Source of the DNA: an uncultured Alphaproteobacteria bacterium
Lineage (GTDB): Bacteria > Pseudomonadota > Alphaproteobacteria > Rhodobacterales > Rhodobacteraceae
Direction of reading: 5' to 3'
NCBI GenBank assembly: GCA_902580265.1
Contig: CACHJY010000012.1
Span: 1-37,456 of the forward strand
DNA: 37,456 bases
Within the stretch, counting starts at the first letter, position 1, and each line of letters starts with the position of its first letter. Positions 25,613 to 33,180 of this stretch are shown here, one piece after another. The notes below the pieces were generated by a model that had not been told where the DNA came from, did not search any database, and was given only the letters and a program-made list of their open reading frames with translations. A program made the translations under genes and the position numbers.

Positions 25613-26860
25613 TTAAACTATTTCTGCAGCTTCTAACACTGCATGCAATAAAACATCGGCACCTGCTGAAGCCCACTTTTCTGATATCTCTTCTGCCTCA
25701 TTGTGGCTCAAACCGTCAACACACGGGCACATTATCATAGCCGTTGGCGCTACTTTATTTATCCAACAAGCGTCATGCCCTGCTCCCGATATAATATTTT
25801 TATGTGAATACCCTAACCTTTCAGCAGCTCTTCTAACTTTGTCTACACACCCTTCATCAAAAGTCACGGGATCAAAATGCCCAACCTTTTCAAATTCCAC
25901 AGTCAATTCCAATTCAGAAGCAATTTTTTTAGCTCCTTCATATAAACGTTTTTCCATATCATCCTGGACGTCAAATGATGGAGATCTAAAATCTATAGTA
26001 AACACCACTTTCCCAGGTATTATGTTTCTACTATTAGGAAACACATCGCATTGACCTATTCCACCAACTGCGGAAGGCTGGTGACTCATAGCGATCTCTT
26101 GAACTAGTTCTGTAATCCTGGCCATACCTAGACCAGCATTTTTACGCATCGGCATGGGCGTTGATCCTGTATGACTTTCCCGACCCTTAAGAGTTACTTG
26201 TATCCAATTTAGCCCTTGTCCATGGGTCACAACGCCAATATCTTTATTTTCGGCCTCTAATATCGGCCCTTGCTCTATGTGAAGTTCAAAAAAAGCATGC
26301 ATTTTTCGTGAACCTACTTCTTCGTCACCAATCCATCCGATGCGGAAGATTTCTTCTCCAAACGTTTTTCCTGCTGTATCTTTTCTATCATAAGCCCATT
26401 GGAGTTCATGTACTCCTGCAAAAACTCCCGATGCCATCATTGGAGGAGCAAAACGAGTTCCTTCTTCATTTGTAAAATTTACCACTACAATTGGATGCTT
26501 TGTTTTTATATCAAGTTCATTGAGAGTTCTTATTATTTCCAATCCACCCAGAACTCCTAAAACTCCATCATACTTACCCCCAGTTGGCTGGGTATCAAGA
26601 TGGCTTCCAACGTAAACAGGTAAAGCATTTGGGTCTGTTCCTTCACGTCTAGCGAACATTGTTCCCATTTTGTCAACACCCATTTCCAAATTTTGTTTAT
26701 CACACCACTTTTGGAACAACTCTCGTCCTTCTGCGTCTGCATCCGTGAGTGTTTGTCTGTTGTTTCCACCTGCGACACCGGGACCTATTTTTGCCATCTC
26801 CATTAGAGAGTCCCAAAGACGAGAAGAGTTTATTTTTAAATTAGCTGCTGGTGTTGACAT
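25613..26860 (-). CDS. M20-family N-carbamoyl-amino-acid amidohydrolase / beta-ureidopropionase
   Basis: Removes the carbamoyl group from N-carbamoyl-beta-alanine or N-carbamoyl-L-amino acids, releasing NH3 and CO2. The 415 residues show the di-metal peptidase fold: GSHLDTQPTGGKYDG (His, Asp ligands), NFTNEEGTRF (Glu-Glu: general base and ligand), FELHIEQGPILE (His ligand) and near the C-terminus SGAGHDACWI and SHNEAE. These match the HyuC/AmaB/PydC group rather than the nitrilase-like beta-ureidopropionases. It lies directly before the dihydropyrimidinase gene (13-nt gap), giving the two consecutive hydrolytic steps of the pathway. Confidence 0.93.
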   Translation of the reverse strand: MSTPAANLKINSSRLWDSLMEMAKIGPGVAGGNNRQTLTDADAEGRELFQKWCDKQNLEMGVDKMGTMFARREGTDPNALPVYVGSHLDTQPTGGKYDGVLGVLGGLEIIRTLNELDIKTKHPIVVVNFTNEEGTRFAPPMMASGVFAGVHELQWAYDRKDTAGKTFGEEIFRIGWIGDEEVGSRKMHAFFELHIEQGPILEAENKDIGVVTHGQGLNWIQVTLKGRESHTGSTPMPMRKNAGLGMARITELVQEIAMSHQPSAVGGIGQCDVFPNSRNIIPGKVVFTIDFRSPSFDVQDDMEKRLYEGAKKIASELELTVEFEKVGHFDPVTFDEGCVDKVRRAAERLGYSHKNIISGAGHDACWINKVAPTAMIMCPCVDGLSHNEAEEISEKWASAGADVLLHAVLEAAEIV

Positions 26861-26879
26861 TTAATCCTCTTAACAAATT

Positions 26880-27791
26880 TCATATCTTCGTCTTTGCATT
26901 ATCACTAATTAGCACTAATAATGCAAAGGCAATTATCAAGCCTCCAAAAATTATGTTTGTATTTGGAAAGCTAGAGTTAATAATTATTTCGCCTAATGCC
27001 ACCCAAAAAGGAACAGCATAGGTGTAGGCCATTACTTTTGAAGCGCTTATTCTTTTCGCTGCAAACTGGATTAAGAAAAAAGTAAAAGCTGTCGCAACAG
27101 TTGCCAAGTAAATTGTAGTTATCCAGATCAATGGAGAAAGGCTAAGCCAATTTGTTTCTACAACATCATTAGTAAAAATTAAAATAAGTAATAGGAATCC
27201 AGCACTTAAAGTTCCTAAGGTTTGCGATGCGGCATTTTCCCCTTTGTTGAGAACAGGTATTAAAATAGCATATAAAGCGTGTCCAACACACCCCCAAAAA
27301 AAGAGCAGTTCACCATAGCCTATTTTAAATGCTAAAAGGTTTTCTAGATTGCCTTCAAAAATTACCCAAATTGCTCCCATTGCTCCAAGAGAAATTGCAA
27401 GGAACGCCTTGAGAGTTACTTTTTTCTTTAAAAAATATTCAAAAAAAAGTGCAATAAAAGGGGTGAGCGTAAAAACTACAGCTAGTGATAGAGAAGAAGC
27501 TGTTTTAAGTGCTTCGAACATTAATACAAAATAGATAACTATACTCAGTCCGAGAAAAAAAAATCGCCATGGTTTTTTGAAGTCCCCTTTCTTAAGGTTT
27601 TTTGAAATAAATAGTAATAGTCCCATTACAATTGCCCCTATCAAAAACCTTGCTGCTGTTATGGCTCCTGGTTCTATATCGTTTGCTACCATGGCTCCTA
27701 AAATATAGGACACTGATACACAAAGGGAGAAAAGGAGCATTGCCCCGTGTCCCCAAACCTCTGATGTCTCTACTGATATTCTTTTTATCAA
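26880..27791 (-). CDS. DMT-superfamily transporter (EamA domains) inside the F420/ureide unit
   Basis: A 303-residue inner-membrane protein with ten predicted helices in two EamA repeats (first repeat ends near VIFEGNLENLL, second near IIFGGLIIAFALLVLIS). It sits between the LLM oxidoreductase gene (99-nt gap) and the amidohydrolase gene (19-nt gap), on the same strand as all of them. It may export a pathway product such as an amino acid, or import a substrate; the sequence does not decide. Confidence 0.87.
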   Translation of the reverse strand: MIKRISVETSEVWGHGAMLLFSLCVSVSYILGAMVANDIEPGAITAARFLIGAIVMGLLLFISKNLKKGDFKKPWRFFFLGLSIVIYFVLMFEALKTASSLSLAVVFTLTPFIALFFEYFLKKKVTLKAFLAISLGAMGAIWVIFEGNLENLLAFKIGYGELLFFWGCVGHALYAILIPVLNKGENAASQTLGTLSAGFLLLILIFTNDVVETNWLSLSPLIWITTIYLATVATAFTFFLIQFAAKRISASKVMAYTYAVPFWVALGEIIINSSFPNTNIIFGGLIIAFALLVLISDNAKTKI

Positions 27792-27890
27792 AAGCTAATT
27801 AACCTAAAATATACTCTGAGCTATATTTGTAATGCGGTTTTTTATAGCTAAGAAATGGAAAAAGGTCTGATTTACAATAACTGAGGCATC

Positions 27891-28892
27891 CTACGAAAAA
27901 GCCGGTATAACATTTTCCCCGTATTCTGCGATAATTCTCTCTTCGTCTCCGCTATCCAGATATATATTGAATTGGGTTACTCCGAGATCTTTTAATGTTC
28001 TAAGTTTTTTTACATGTTGATCAGCGGTTCCCAAAACACAAAACTCTTCAACTATTTCATCTGTGATAAACTCCAAATAGGGATTGTCGCTCTGGCCATG
28101 CTTAGAGTAATCATAGCCTCGGCGATCTTTAATGTAGTCTGTAAGGCTGTTGGGAATGTCTTTATTATCTTCTCCATACTTCTCAACTATATCAGCTACA
28201 TGATTTCCAACCATTGCAGGAAACCACTTTACTTTCTCAATACTTTCTGCTCTGCTTCCAAAATAAGCAGGTGCGGCCACCATTACCTTGTAGTCTGACA
28301 TATCACGTCCATGTTCTTCTCCTGCCTTTACCGCTTGATCTCTGAGCCACTTGCAAACGGTTGGAGAAGCAATTTGAAGCACCAAACCATCTCCGACTTT
28401 TCCTGCAGATGCAAGAGCCTTTGGGCCATATGCAGCTACCCAGACCGGTAAATCATATCCTTCTGCCCATGGGAATTGGATTGGGTTGGGAACATCACCA
28501 TACTCGACTTCATCTCCCTTGACCATTGCCTTAACTTTTAAAATAAATTCTTCCATTCGTGCCAGGTTAGCAGGTTTCTTTCCCATTACGCGAACAGCGC
28601 TATCGCCTCTTCCAACACCAATATCAAATCGTCCATTGGATTGTAGAGCAAGTGAGCCAAACATTGATGCCGCTAAAGACCAGTCTCTAGTATTGGGATT
28701 GGTTACACACGGTCCAAACCTCATTTTTTTTGTGTGTTCCATGCACATAGCCATTTGAGCAAAGCTTTCTCTCCAAAGTATGTGGCTATCGTAGAACCAG
28801 CAATATGTGAAGCCAGCGCTTTCTGCCAATCTAACCAGCGCTTTTGCTCGATCTGGTTGAACAAACCCTTTAAAACAAATTGCAAATTCCAT
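27891..28892 (-). CDS. LLM-family F420-dependent oxidoreductase (possible TIGR03842 group)
   Basis: A 333-residue TIM-barrel protein of the luciferase-like monooxygenase superfamily, in the branch related to F420-dependent methylene-H4MPT reductase. Typical stretches are ALVRLAESAGFTYCWFYDSH, RFGPCVTNPNTRDWSLAASMFGSLALQSNGRFDIGVGRGDSAVR, and PVWVAAYGPKALASAGKVGDGLVLQ. From memory, it resembles the group annotated as TIGR03842, of unknown function, whose proteobacterial members are often the only LLM F420 enzyme in the genome. AGGAGGA lies 6 nt before the ATG. Immediately upstream are genes for F420 reduction and synthesis, downstream the ureide hydrolases. I infer reduction (or oxidation) of a pyrimidine or cyclic ureide; a monooxygenase role, as for RutA of the same superfamily, is the alternative. 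Confidence 0.88.
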   Translation of the reverse strand: MEFAICFKGFVQPDRAKALVRLAESAGFTYCWFYDSHILWRESFAQMAMCMEHTKKMRFGPCVTNPNTRDWSLAASMFGSLALQSNGRFDIGVGRGDSAVRVMGKKPANLARMEEFILKVKAMVKGDEVEYGDVPNPIQFPWAEGYDLPVWVAAYGPKALASAGKVGDGLVLQIASPTVCKWLRDQAVKAGEEHGRDMSDYKVMVAAPAYFGSRAESIEKVKWFPAMVGNHVADIVEKYGEDNKDIPNSLTDYIKDRRGYDYSKHGQSDNPYLEFITDEIVEEFCVLGTADQHVKKLRTLKDLGVTQFNIYLDSGDEERIIAEYGENVIPAFS

Positions 28893-28907
28893 ATCTTCCT
28901 CCTTATT

Positions 28908-29576
28908 TTATTCCTCTGGTGGCCAAACTTTTATTCCTGCATGTGAAAAAGGCACCGCTTTGGACATATTTATTCTTATCAATATAGGCGTTATAGCCTC
29001 TAAACATCTCGCTGATGTTGCATCACCAGCGTTGTAAGCGTGGACTTCTAAATTTTTTAACAGCTCTATAGTTTCTAACCTAGCGTCCAAATTGTTTCCA
29101 CATACCAAGATATCACAATTAATTTTTTTCTCTAAGTGATTAAGTGTCTTCGCCGAAACATTATGAAGAGCGCCAACTACTGGTATTTCAGGCCCTAATA
29201 TGGCTTGTGCTGCTTCTGTAGCTGAGCCTTCAGGGGGCATAGCTACTTTTCTAGGGTTTCCTTCTTCTAACGGAACTACTATGTCAACAAGTACCTTATC
29301 TGCTAGCATTCCTTTGATTTCACTCAGTGTATTATTGTGACCACTCCAAGGTACTGAAAATATTACAAACTTGTCCGTGAATGCTATTGCTTCGCTATTC
29401 GAAAGCCCAGTTATCGACCCCATGAGGTTTGGATTTTTTGATGATAAACTATCTGCAACTTCGATAGCTCTGGATTCATCACGTGATCCCAAAGCAACTT
29501 CAAAACCTGCCTTAGCAAATCTAAGAGTAAGGCCTTTCCCTTGGGGCCCAGTTCCTCCAATAATTGATACCTTCAT
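28908..29576 (-). CDS. npdG: F420:NADPH oxidoreductase
   Basis: Transfers hydride between NADPH and coenzyme F420, here most likely to make F420H2 for the LLM enzyme. The 222 residues have the N-terminal dinucleotide-binding motif [25 protein letters not shown] (NADPH 2'-phosphate-binding SR), [10 protein letters not shown], and the conserved [13 protein letters not shown] segment of the family. The ATG overlaps the cofE stop by 4 nt (ATGA), a direct coupling to F420 biosynthesis. The LLM oxidoreductase gene starts 15 nt after its stop. An alternative, generic NADP-binding protein, is made unlikely by the neighbours. Confidence 0.92.
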   Translation of the reverse strand: MKVSIIGGTGPQGKGLTLRFAKAGFEVALGSRDESRAIEVADSLSSKNPNLMGSITGLSNSEAIAFTDKFVIFSVPWSGHNNTLSEIKGMLADKVLVDIVVPLEEGNPRKVAMPPEGSATEAAQAILGPEIPVVGALHNVSAKTLNHLEKKINCDILVCGNNLDARLETIELLKNLEVHAYNAGDATSARCLEAITPILIRINMSKAVPFSHAGIKVWPPEE

Positions 29577-30361
29577 CTAAACATATCCTCATTTTGTTTC
29601 CGTAGAATGTCTTTTGCAGAGCCATGCTTGCCACTCCAGCTAAGCCCTCTTAATAAAATTGCAGGGCATTTCCCTGCTTTGCTCATCAGGAGCCCTGAAG
29701 ATGCCGCTATTTCATCACAAAAAGCTGGTTCTGTCACGTATAATTGATTTCCCCAAGCATCTGTAGTTCCTTGCTCTTTTTTTGTTGCGGGTAGTCCTGC
29801 GACACCAATAGCGACATTGACTTGTCCAATCCTCCATGGTCTTCCAAAGGTATCGCTCATAACTATCCCTAAATTCTCCAAATCAAAGTAATTTTTTAGT
29901 TTATCTCTTAACACTTGCGCACTAAGGTCAGGATTTTTTGGAACGGTTATTACAATTTCCCGATCTGCTATATTAGACTCGTCAACTCCTGCATTAGCGC
30001 AAATAAATCCAAGTTTATGCTGGCAAATGAGAGTTCCTTCATTTTGTTCCTCTCTTTTAAAAGAGCGAATAATATTATCACTTTCTTGTAATACGACTTC
30101 AACCTTTCTTGGGTCCTTGTTAAGGCTTTTTCCGAGTTCGATTGCTTTTTTGGAGGGAGAAATTTCCGTTAATTTTATTATGGATCCCTCAGCTTTTGAA
30201 AATATTTTGTGTGCTATACAAATAACGTCAAATTCTTTCAGACGTATAGATGATTTGTTTAAAACAGAAATGAGGATATCACTAATGTTATCACCTTTAT
30301 CAATGTCAGGAATATGCGGGATTATATTTAAATTTAACGTTGAATTTGACATTTTCTTCAA
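29573..30361 (-). CDS. cofE: Coenzyme F420-0:L-glutamate ligase
   Basis: Adds L-glutamate residues to F420-0 using GTP, the last stage of F420 synthesis. The 262 residues match Cof[37 protein letters not shown], and [24 protein letters not shown] are the main conserved blocks. It lacks the C-terminal nitroreductase-like FMN domain found in actinobacterial FbiB. The frame starts at a TTG ending at 30361, with AAGG just upstream; an ATG three codons later (30352) is equally possible. It follows cofD by 86 nt and overlaps npdG by 4 nt. Confidence 0.94.
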   Translation of the reverse strand: MKKMSNSTLNLNIIPHIPDIDKGDNISDILISVLNKSSIRLKEFDVICIAHKIFSKAEGSIIKLTEISPSKKAIELGKSLNKDPRKVEVVLQESDNIIRSFKREEQNEGTLICQHKLGFICANAGVDESNIADREIVITVPKNPDLSAQVLRDKLKNYFDLENLGIVMSDTFGRPWRIGQVNVAIGVAGLPATKKEQGTTDAWGNQLYVTEPAFCDEIAASSGLLMSKAGKCPAILLRGLSWSGKHGSAKDILRKQNEDMFR

Positions 30362-30447
30362 TGGCTACCTTAATCTGCGATTATTAATACTTATAGATCA
30401 AGATCTGTAATTAACCTTTTGAAAAAGTTCTAAAGTTTTTTTTAAAA

Positions 30448-31389
30448 TCAATCAATAGGATGATTAATTACAAACTTAGCAAGCCTTCTCTTGTCTGCAA
30501 GAGAGGTCATCAGAGTATCGGTAAATATAGGTTTTTGATTTAGCGAGACAAATTGTTTCTCAAGGCCTATATCGGATCTATCGAGAATGAATGATTTGCA
30601 AATGTCTTTATACATTTGCATACAAGAAAAAGAATCTGGCTTGAAACCTAATTGTCTAAGCATTTTAGTTGCCGGACCTTTTACCGCTTTTCCTTGGATC
30701 AGCGGACTTATTGCTATCACCTTTTTATTGTTTTTTTGAATGATCGATTTAAATCCAGGTATTTCAAGTATCGGTTTTATGCTTACTAAAGGATTTGACG
30801 GAGCAATAATTATTAGTTCAGCGTTGAAGAGTGCTTTTTTTGCCTCTTTGGTAATTTTGGCCGATTTAATTCCGGTGTACTTAAGCTTTGTAATCTTTGG
30901 TGAACACCGTTTTTTGACAAAATATTCCTGAAATGATATCCAGCCCGACTTAATTTGCACCTCAGTTCTAATCTTGTCATCAGTCGGTAAGATTATATCA
31001 GCCGTTATCCCCAATTTTTTAGCGATCTCATTTGCAATAATTGTCGGACGATGATCTTTTAATAGTCTAAGCTGTCTATAAATATGAAGACCAAAGTCGA
31101 GATCACCCAAAGACATCCAGGTATCTTCGCCTAATTTATTTAACATTGAAAGCGTTTTATAATCGTCATTCTTTACTCCCCATCCTTGCTCTCGGTTAAC
31201 AATTCCTGACAGCGTATATGTTAAGGTATCTATATCTGGAGAAACTCTCAGCCCATGGAACTCATCATCATCTGCAATATTACCAATGATAGCTAGATTT
31301 ATGTCTTTTATTGAATGTAGTCCCTCTGCTAATTTTGCGCCGCCTACACCTCCGGCTATAAGAACTATATTTTTAATAGATTTTTTCAT
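30448..31389 (-). CDS. cofD: 2-phospho-L-lactate (or PEP/3-phosphoglycerate-derived) transferase of F420 synthesis
   Basis: Transfers the phospholactyl-type group from a GDP/GTP-activated donor to the deazaflavin FO. About 313 residues. The family blocks are all present: VLIAGGVGGAKLAEGL, DDDEFHGLRVSPDIDTLTYTLSG, NREQGWGV, WMSLGDLDFGLHIYR, APSNPLVSI and VKGPATKMLRQLG. I place the start at the ATG ending at 31389; a TTG at 31437 in frame adds a basic piece lacking family support. First gene of the long minus-strand unit. The bacterial donor may be phosphoenolpyruvate, phospholactate or phosphoglycerate, which the sequence alone does not decide. The genes for FO synthesis (cofG/cofH or fbiC) and for CofC are not in this window. 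Confidence 0.94.
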   Translation of the reverse strand: MKKSIKNIVLIAGGVGGAKLAEGLHSIKDINLAIIGNIADDDEFHGLRVSPDIDTLTYTLSGIVNREQGWGVKNDDYKTLSMLNKLGEDTWMSLGDLDFGLHIYRQLRLLKDHRPTIIANEIAKKLGITADIILPTDDKIRTEVQIKSGWISFQEYFVKKRCSPKITKLKYTGIKSAKITKEAKKALFNAELIIIAPSNPLVSIKPILEIPGFKSIIQKNNKKVIAISPLIQGKAVKGPATKMLRQLGFKPDSFSCMQMYKDICKSFILDRSDIGLEKQFVSLNQKPIFTDTLMTSLADKRRLAKFVINHPID

Positions 31390-31454
31390 TTTCTTTAAAG
31401 TTAATCTTTTTATTTTAGCTTTGGAAAGTGGGTACAATTAACTCAGCTAAAGTT

Positions 31455-31468
31455 AAATGTAAACATTT
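31455..31468. promoter_or_regulatory. Palindrome in the divergent region before cofD
   Basis: AAATGT-AA-ACATTT is a perfect 6-bp inverted repeat with a 2-nt centre, 66 nt upstream of the cofD start and 82 nt upstream of the TPR gene. Its place between divergent genes makes it a candidate operator for the F420/ureide unit. In AT-rich DNA such short repeats also occur by chance. Confidence 0.3.
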
Positions 31469-31549
31469 GATAGGTTTTTTATATTCTGACTTGAAAAAAA
31501 GAAAATTAAGCTAATTAACAAGAAGAGATTAATCAGCATCTACATTCCA

Positions 31550-32116
31550 ATGGCAAAAAAACTTATTTACATCTTTTGCTTTGCAATTTGCTCAACGTTT
31601 TCGATCACATCACTTCCCCTTTCTTCCAAAGAGAAAAACAGAATAGAAATACTCCTCGATCAATTAGCATATTCACCAAGCCCCTCTAATGCAGGGCTTA
31701 TCAGAAGGGAAATTTGGAGTTTGTGGTTAGAAGGGTATATCGATAGAACAAACAAGAGCAAGATCGATGAAGCATTAGACTTATTCAATGCTGGAAGACT
31801 AGAAAAAGCAAAGATAGCATTCAGTGAAATAATTGAATTAGATCCGGATTATGTAGAAGGATGGAATAAAAGGGCAACAGTGAAATTTTTATTGGGTGAT
31901 TTCTATGGATCACTTAAAGACATTGAGGAGGTACTCAAAAGACAGCCTCGTCACTTTGGAGCAATATCTGGTTCTGGGCTTATTCATATTCACAATAGCA
32001 ATTTTATTGAAGCGTATAAATCATACAAGAGACTAATTGAGATCGATCCCCAGAATGAGAATGGTAAAAAGTTTTTGCCTATGCTAGAAAGCAAAATATA
32101 TGGAAAAAGTTTATAA
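31550..32116 (+). CDS. Secreted tetratricopeptide-repeat protein
   Basis: A 188-residue protein with a Sec-type signal peptide (MAKKLIYIFCFAICSTFSITSLP, cleavage near residue 23) and about three TPR units: ALDLFNAGRLEKAKIAFSEIIELDPDYVEG (residues about 80-109), AWNKRA-like NKRATVKFLLGDFYGSLKDIEEVLKRQP and GSGLIHIHNSNFIEAYKSYKRLIEIDP. It probably acts as a periplasmic scaffold; no partner is evident. There is no strong ribosome-binding site ahead of the ATG. The SMR gene follows after 3 nt. Confidence 0.8.
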   Translation: MAKKLIYIFCFAICSTFSITSLPLSSKEKNRIEILLDQLAYSPSPSNAGLIRREIWSLWLEGYIDRTNKSKIDEALDLFNAGRLEKAKIAFSEIIELDPDYVEGWNKRATVKFLLGDFYGSLKDIEEVLKRQPRHFGAISGSGLIHIHNSNFIEAYKSYKRLIEIDPQNENGKKFLPMLESKIYGKSL

Positions 32117-32119
32117 AAA

Positions 32120-32458
32120 ATGCAGCCAATAATAGCATATCTCTGCCTTCTGGCTGCAATTGTCTTTGAGGTGTGTGGTACTCTTTTGTTACCCGCGTCT
32201 CAAAACTTCACAAACGTAAAAGCTACTATATCTCTAGTCTTACTCTACGGTATTTCCTTTTACTTTTTGTCAATCGTTGTGAACTTTATTCCTATTGCGA
32301 TTATGTATGCTACTTGGAGTGGACTAGGAATCTTTACTTTGGCCTTTGTATCTTATTTCGTTTTTAATCAATCTATCAACTTTTTGTCTCTGATTGGATT
32401 AGCTCTAATAGTCATTGGTGTTATTCTCGTAAATATGAATATGACGTTACCCAAATAG
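32120..32458 (+). CDS. Small multidrug resistance (SMR/EmrE-like) exporter
   Basis: A 112-residue inner-membrane protein with four helices. The essential membrane Glu is at residue 17 (AAIVFEVCGT), and YATWSGLGIFTLAF matches the EmrE YAIWSGLG block. It works as an antiparallel dimer exchanging protons for cations, guanidinium or osmolytes. The first gene codon is 3 nt after the TPR stop. Whether it is an EmrE-type or Gdx-type (guanidinium) exporter cannot be decided by eye. Confidence 0.9.
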   Translation: MQPIIAYLCLLAAIVFEVCGTLLLPASQNFTNVKATISLVLLYGISFYFLSIVVNFIPIAIMYATWSGLGIFTLAFVSYFVFNQSINFLSLIGLALIVIGVILVNMNMTLPK

Positions 32459-32469
32459 ATTACTGAAAA

Positions 32470-32901
32470 CTATTTAATCATTCCATGTGTATTGAAAAGG
32501 AACCCTGTATGAAGACAGGAAGCTACCAATTTATTCTTTTCTTTAAAAACCTTACCTTCTACTGAAACGATATTTTTGCCTATTTTCAATATGGATGCCT
32601 TTATTATTGCAGGCTCTAACGACAATGGCCGATGGAATGTTGTGTGAAAGTCGGTTGTGTTGGGAAATCTTTCGCCTTTAGTAGAAAACAAAACACATAG
32701 TGCAGTACAATCATCTAGAACACTCGTAATCATTCCACCCTGTACATTTCCTTGGGGATTTAAACAATCAGGAGGAAAGCGCACTTCAAAAACAAATTCA
32801 TTATCAGATTCCTTCAAAAAATTGATTGAAAAAAATTTCCCAACACCTTTGCTTTGGTAGACCTTCATTACTGCATAAATCAGAGCTTTTTCAACAGACA
32901 T
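32470..32901 (-). CDS. PaaI-like hotdog-fold thioesterase
   Basis: A 143-residue protein with the 4HBT/PaaI pattern CLNPQGNVQGGMITSVLDDCTALC: the Asn/Gly-rich loop and Asp of the long helix that form the active site in the hotdog dimer. TTDFHTTFHRPLS is the usual second strand block. It would cleave an aromatic or short-chain acyl-CoA thioester. It converges on the SMR gene with an 11-nt gap. Its position next to the 4-hydroxybenzoate hydroxylase gene is suggestive of aromatic metabolism, but they are on opposite strands. Confidence 0.87.
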   Translation of the reverse strand: MSVEKALIYAVMKVYQSKGVGKFFSINFLKESDNEFVFEVRFPPDCLNPQGNVQGGMITSVLDDCTALCVLFSTKGERFPNTTDFHTTFHRPLSLEPAIIKASILKIGKNIVSVEGKVFKEKNKLVASCLHTGFLFNTHGMIK

Positions 32902-32979
32902 CTCAATTCTTTCAATAAGCTATAAATTTTGGCTCAAACAGTTTTTGCTGATCTTTGTGTCAAGTATCAATTTTATAGT

Positions 32980-33007
32980 TTGAGAAGAATACAAAATATC
33001 TTACATT
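32980..33007 (+). promoter_or_regulatory. Candidate promoter of the small gene before pobA
   Basis: TTGAGA (32980-32985) and TACATT (33002-33007) are spaced by 16 bp and would start a transcript about 15 nt before the ribosome-binding site of the small ORF. The match to the sigma-70 consensus is moderate. Confidence 0.35.
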
Positions 33008-33029
33008 ATAAATTAGAGTTTAACAATCG

Positions 33030-33043
33030 AAAGGAGGTGGTCT
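33030..33043 (+). promoter_or_regulatory. Extended Shine-Dalgarno sequence complementary to the 16S rRNA 3' tail
   Basis: AAAGGAGGTGGTCT can pair over all 14 positions (two of them G-U) with the usual bacterial 16S rRNA 3' end, GGAUCACCUCCUUU. The core AGGAGG is 7 nt before the ATG of the 26-codon ORF. Typical sites in this window match only 4-7 bases. The 16S sequence of this organism is not in the window, so the pairing uses the general bacterial tail. Confidence 0.7.
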
Positions 33044-33044
33044 G

Positions 33045-33125
33045 ATGTCTAGTGATTATTCGATGTTGGTGGCAGACATAGATACCCTCTCGACAAAAAT
33101 TTTCGAGGGGCAAAAAGGGGTCTGA
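33045..33125 (+). CDS. Small protein of 26 residues, unrecognised
   Basis: ATG to TGA encodes 26 residues starting MSSDYSMLVADIDTLS and ending KIFEGQKGV. It is too short for normal gene finders. Support: an exceptionally strong ribosome-binding site at the right spacing, a candidate promoter upstream and a strong terminator 18 nt downstream, so it looks like a complete monocistronic gene. The peptide is acidic in its first half and basic near the end, without a signal peptide or membrane helix; a short amphipathic helix is possible. The 3' end of the ORF also folds at the RNA level (CTCGA/TCGAG with flanking pairs, around 33084-33110). It may be a small protein, a leader peptide controlling pobA, or a dual-function RNA. 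Confidence 0.6.
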   Translation: MSSDYSMLVADIDTLSTKIFEGQKGV

Positions 33126-33143
33126 CATTAAATCGTCAGTCAC

Positions 33144-33176
33144 CGAAGGAGGCTGTTAAGCCTCCTTCGCTTTTTT
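33144..33176 (+). terminator. Strong Rho-independent terminator just before pobA
   Basis: CGAAGGAGGCT and AGCCTCCTTCG form an 11-bp perfect stem with a GTTA loop, followed by C and six T. The T-run ends 4 nt before the pobA ATG, so this hairpin occupies the place where a pobA ribosome-binding site should be. The 3' arm CCTCCTT can also pair with the AAGGAGG of the small ORF's ribosome-binding site 130 nt upstream, which would compete with the terminator. Confidence 0.88.
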
Positions 33177-33180
33177 AATT

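Noticed and set aside
27792..27890. Internal promoter before the DMT transporter in the F420/ureide unit
   Set aside because: No pair of -35 and -10 boxes with proper spacing could be found, although the 99-nt gap leaves room for one.
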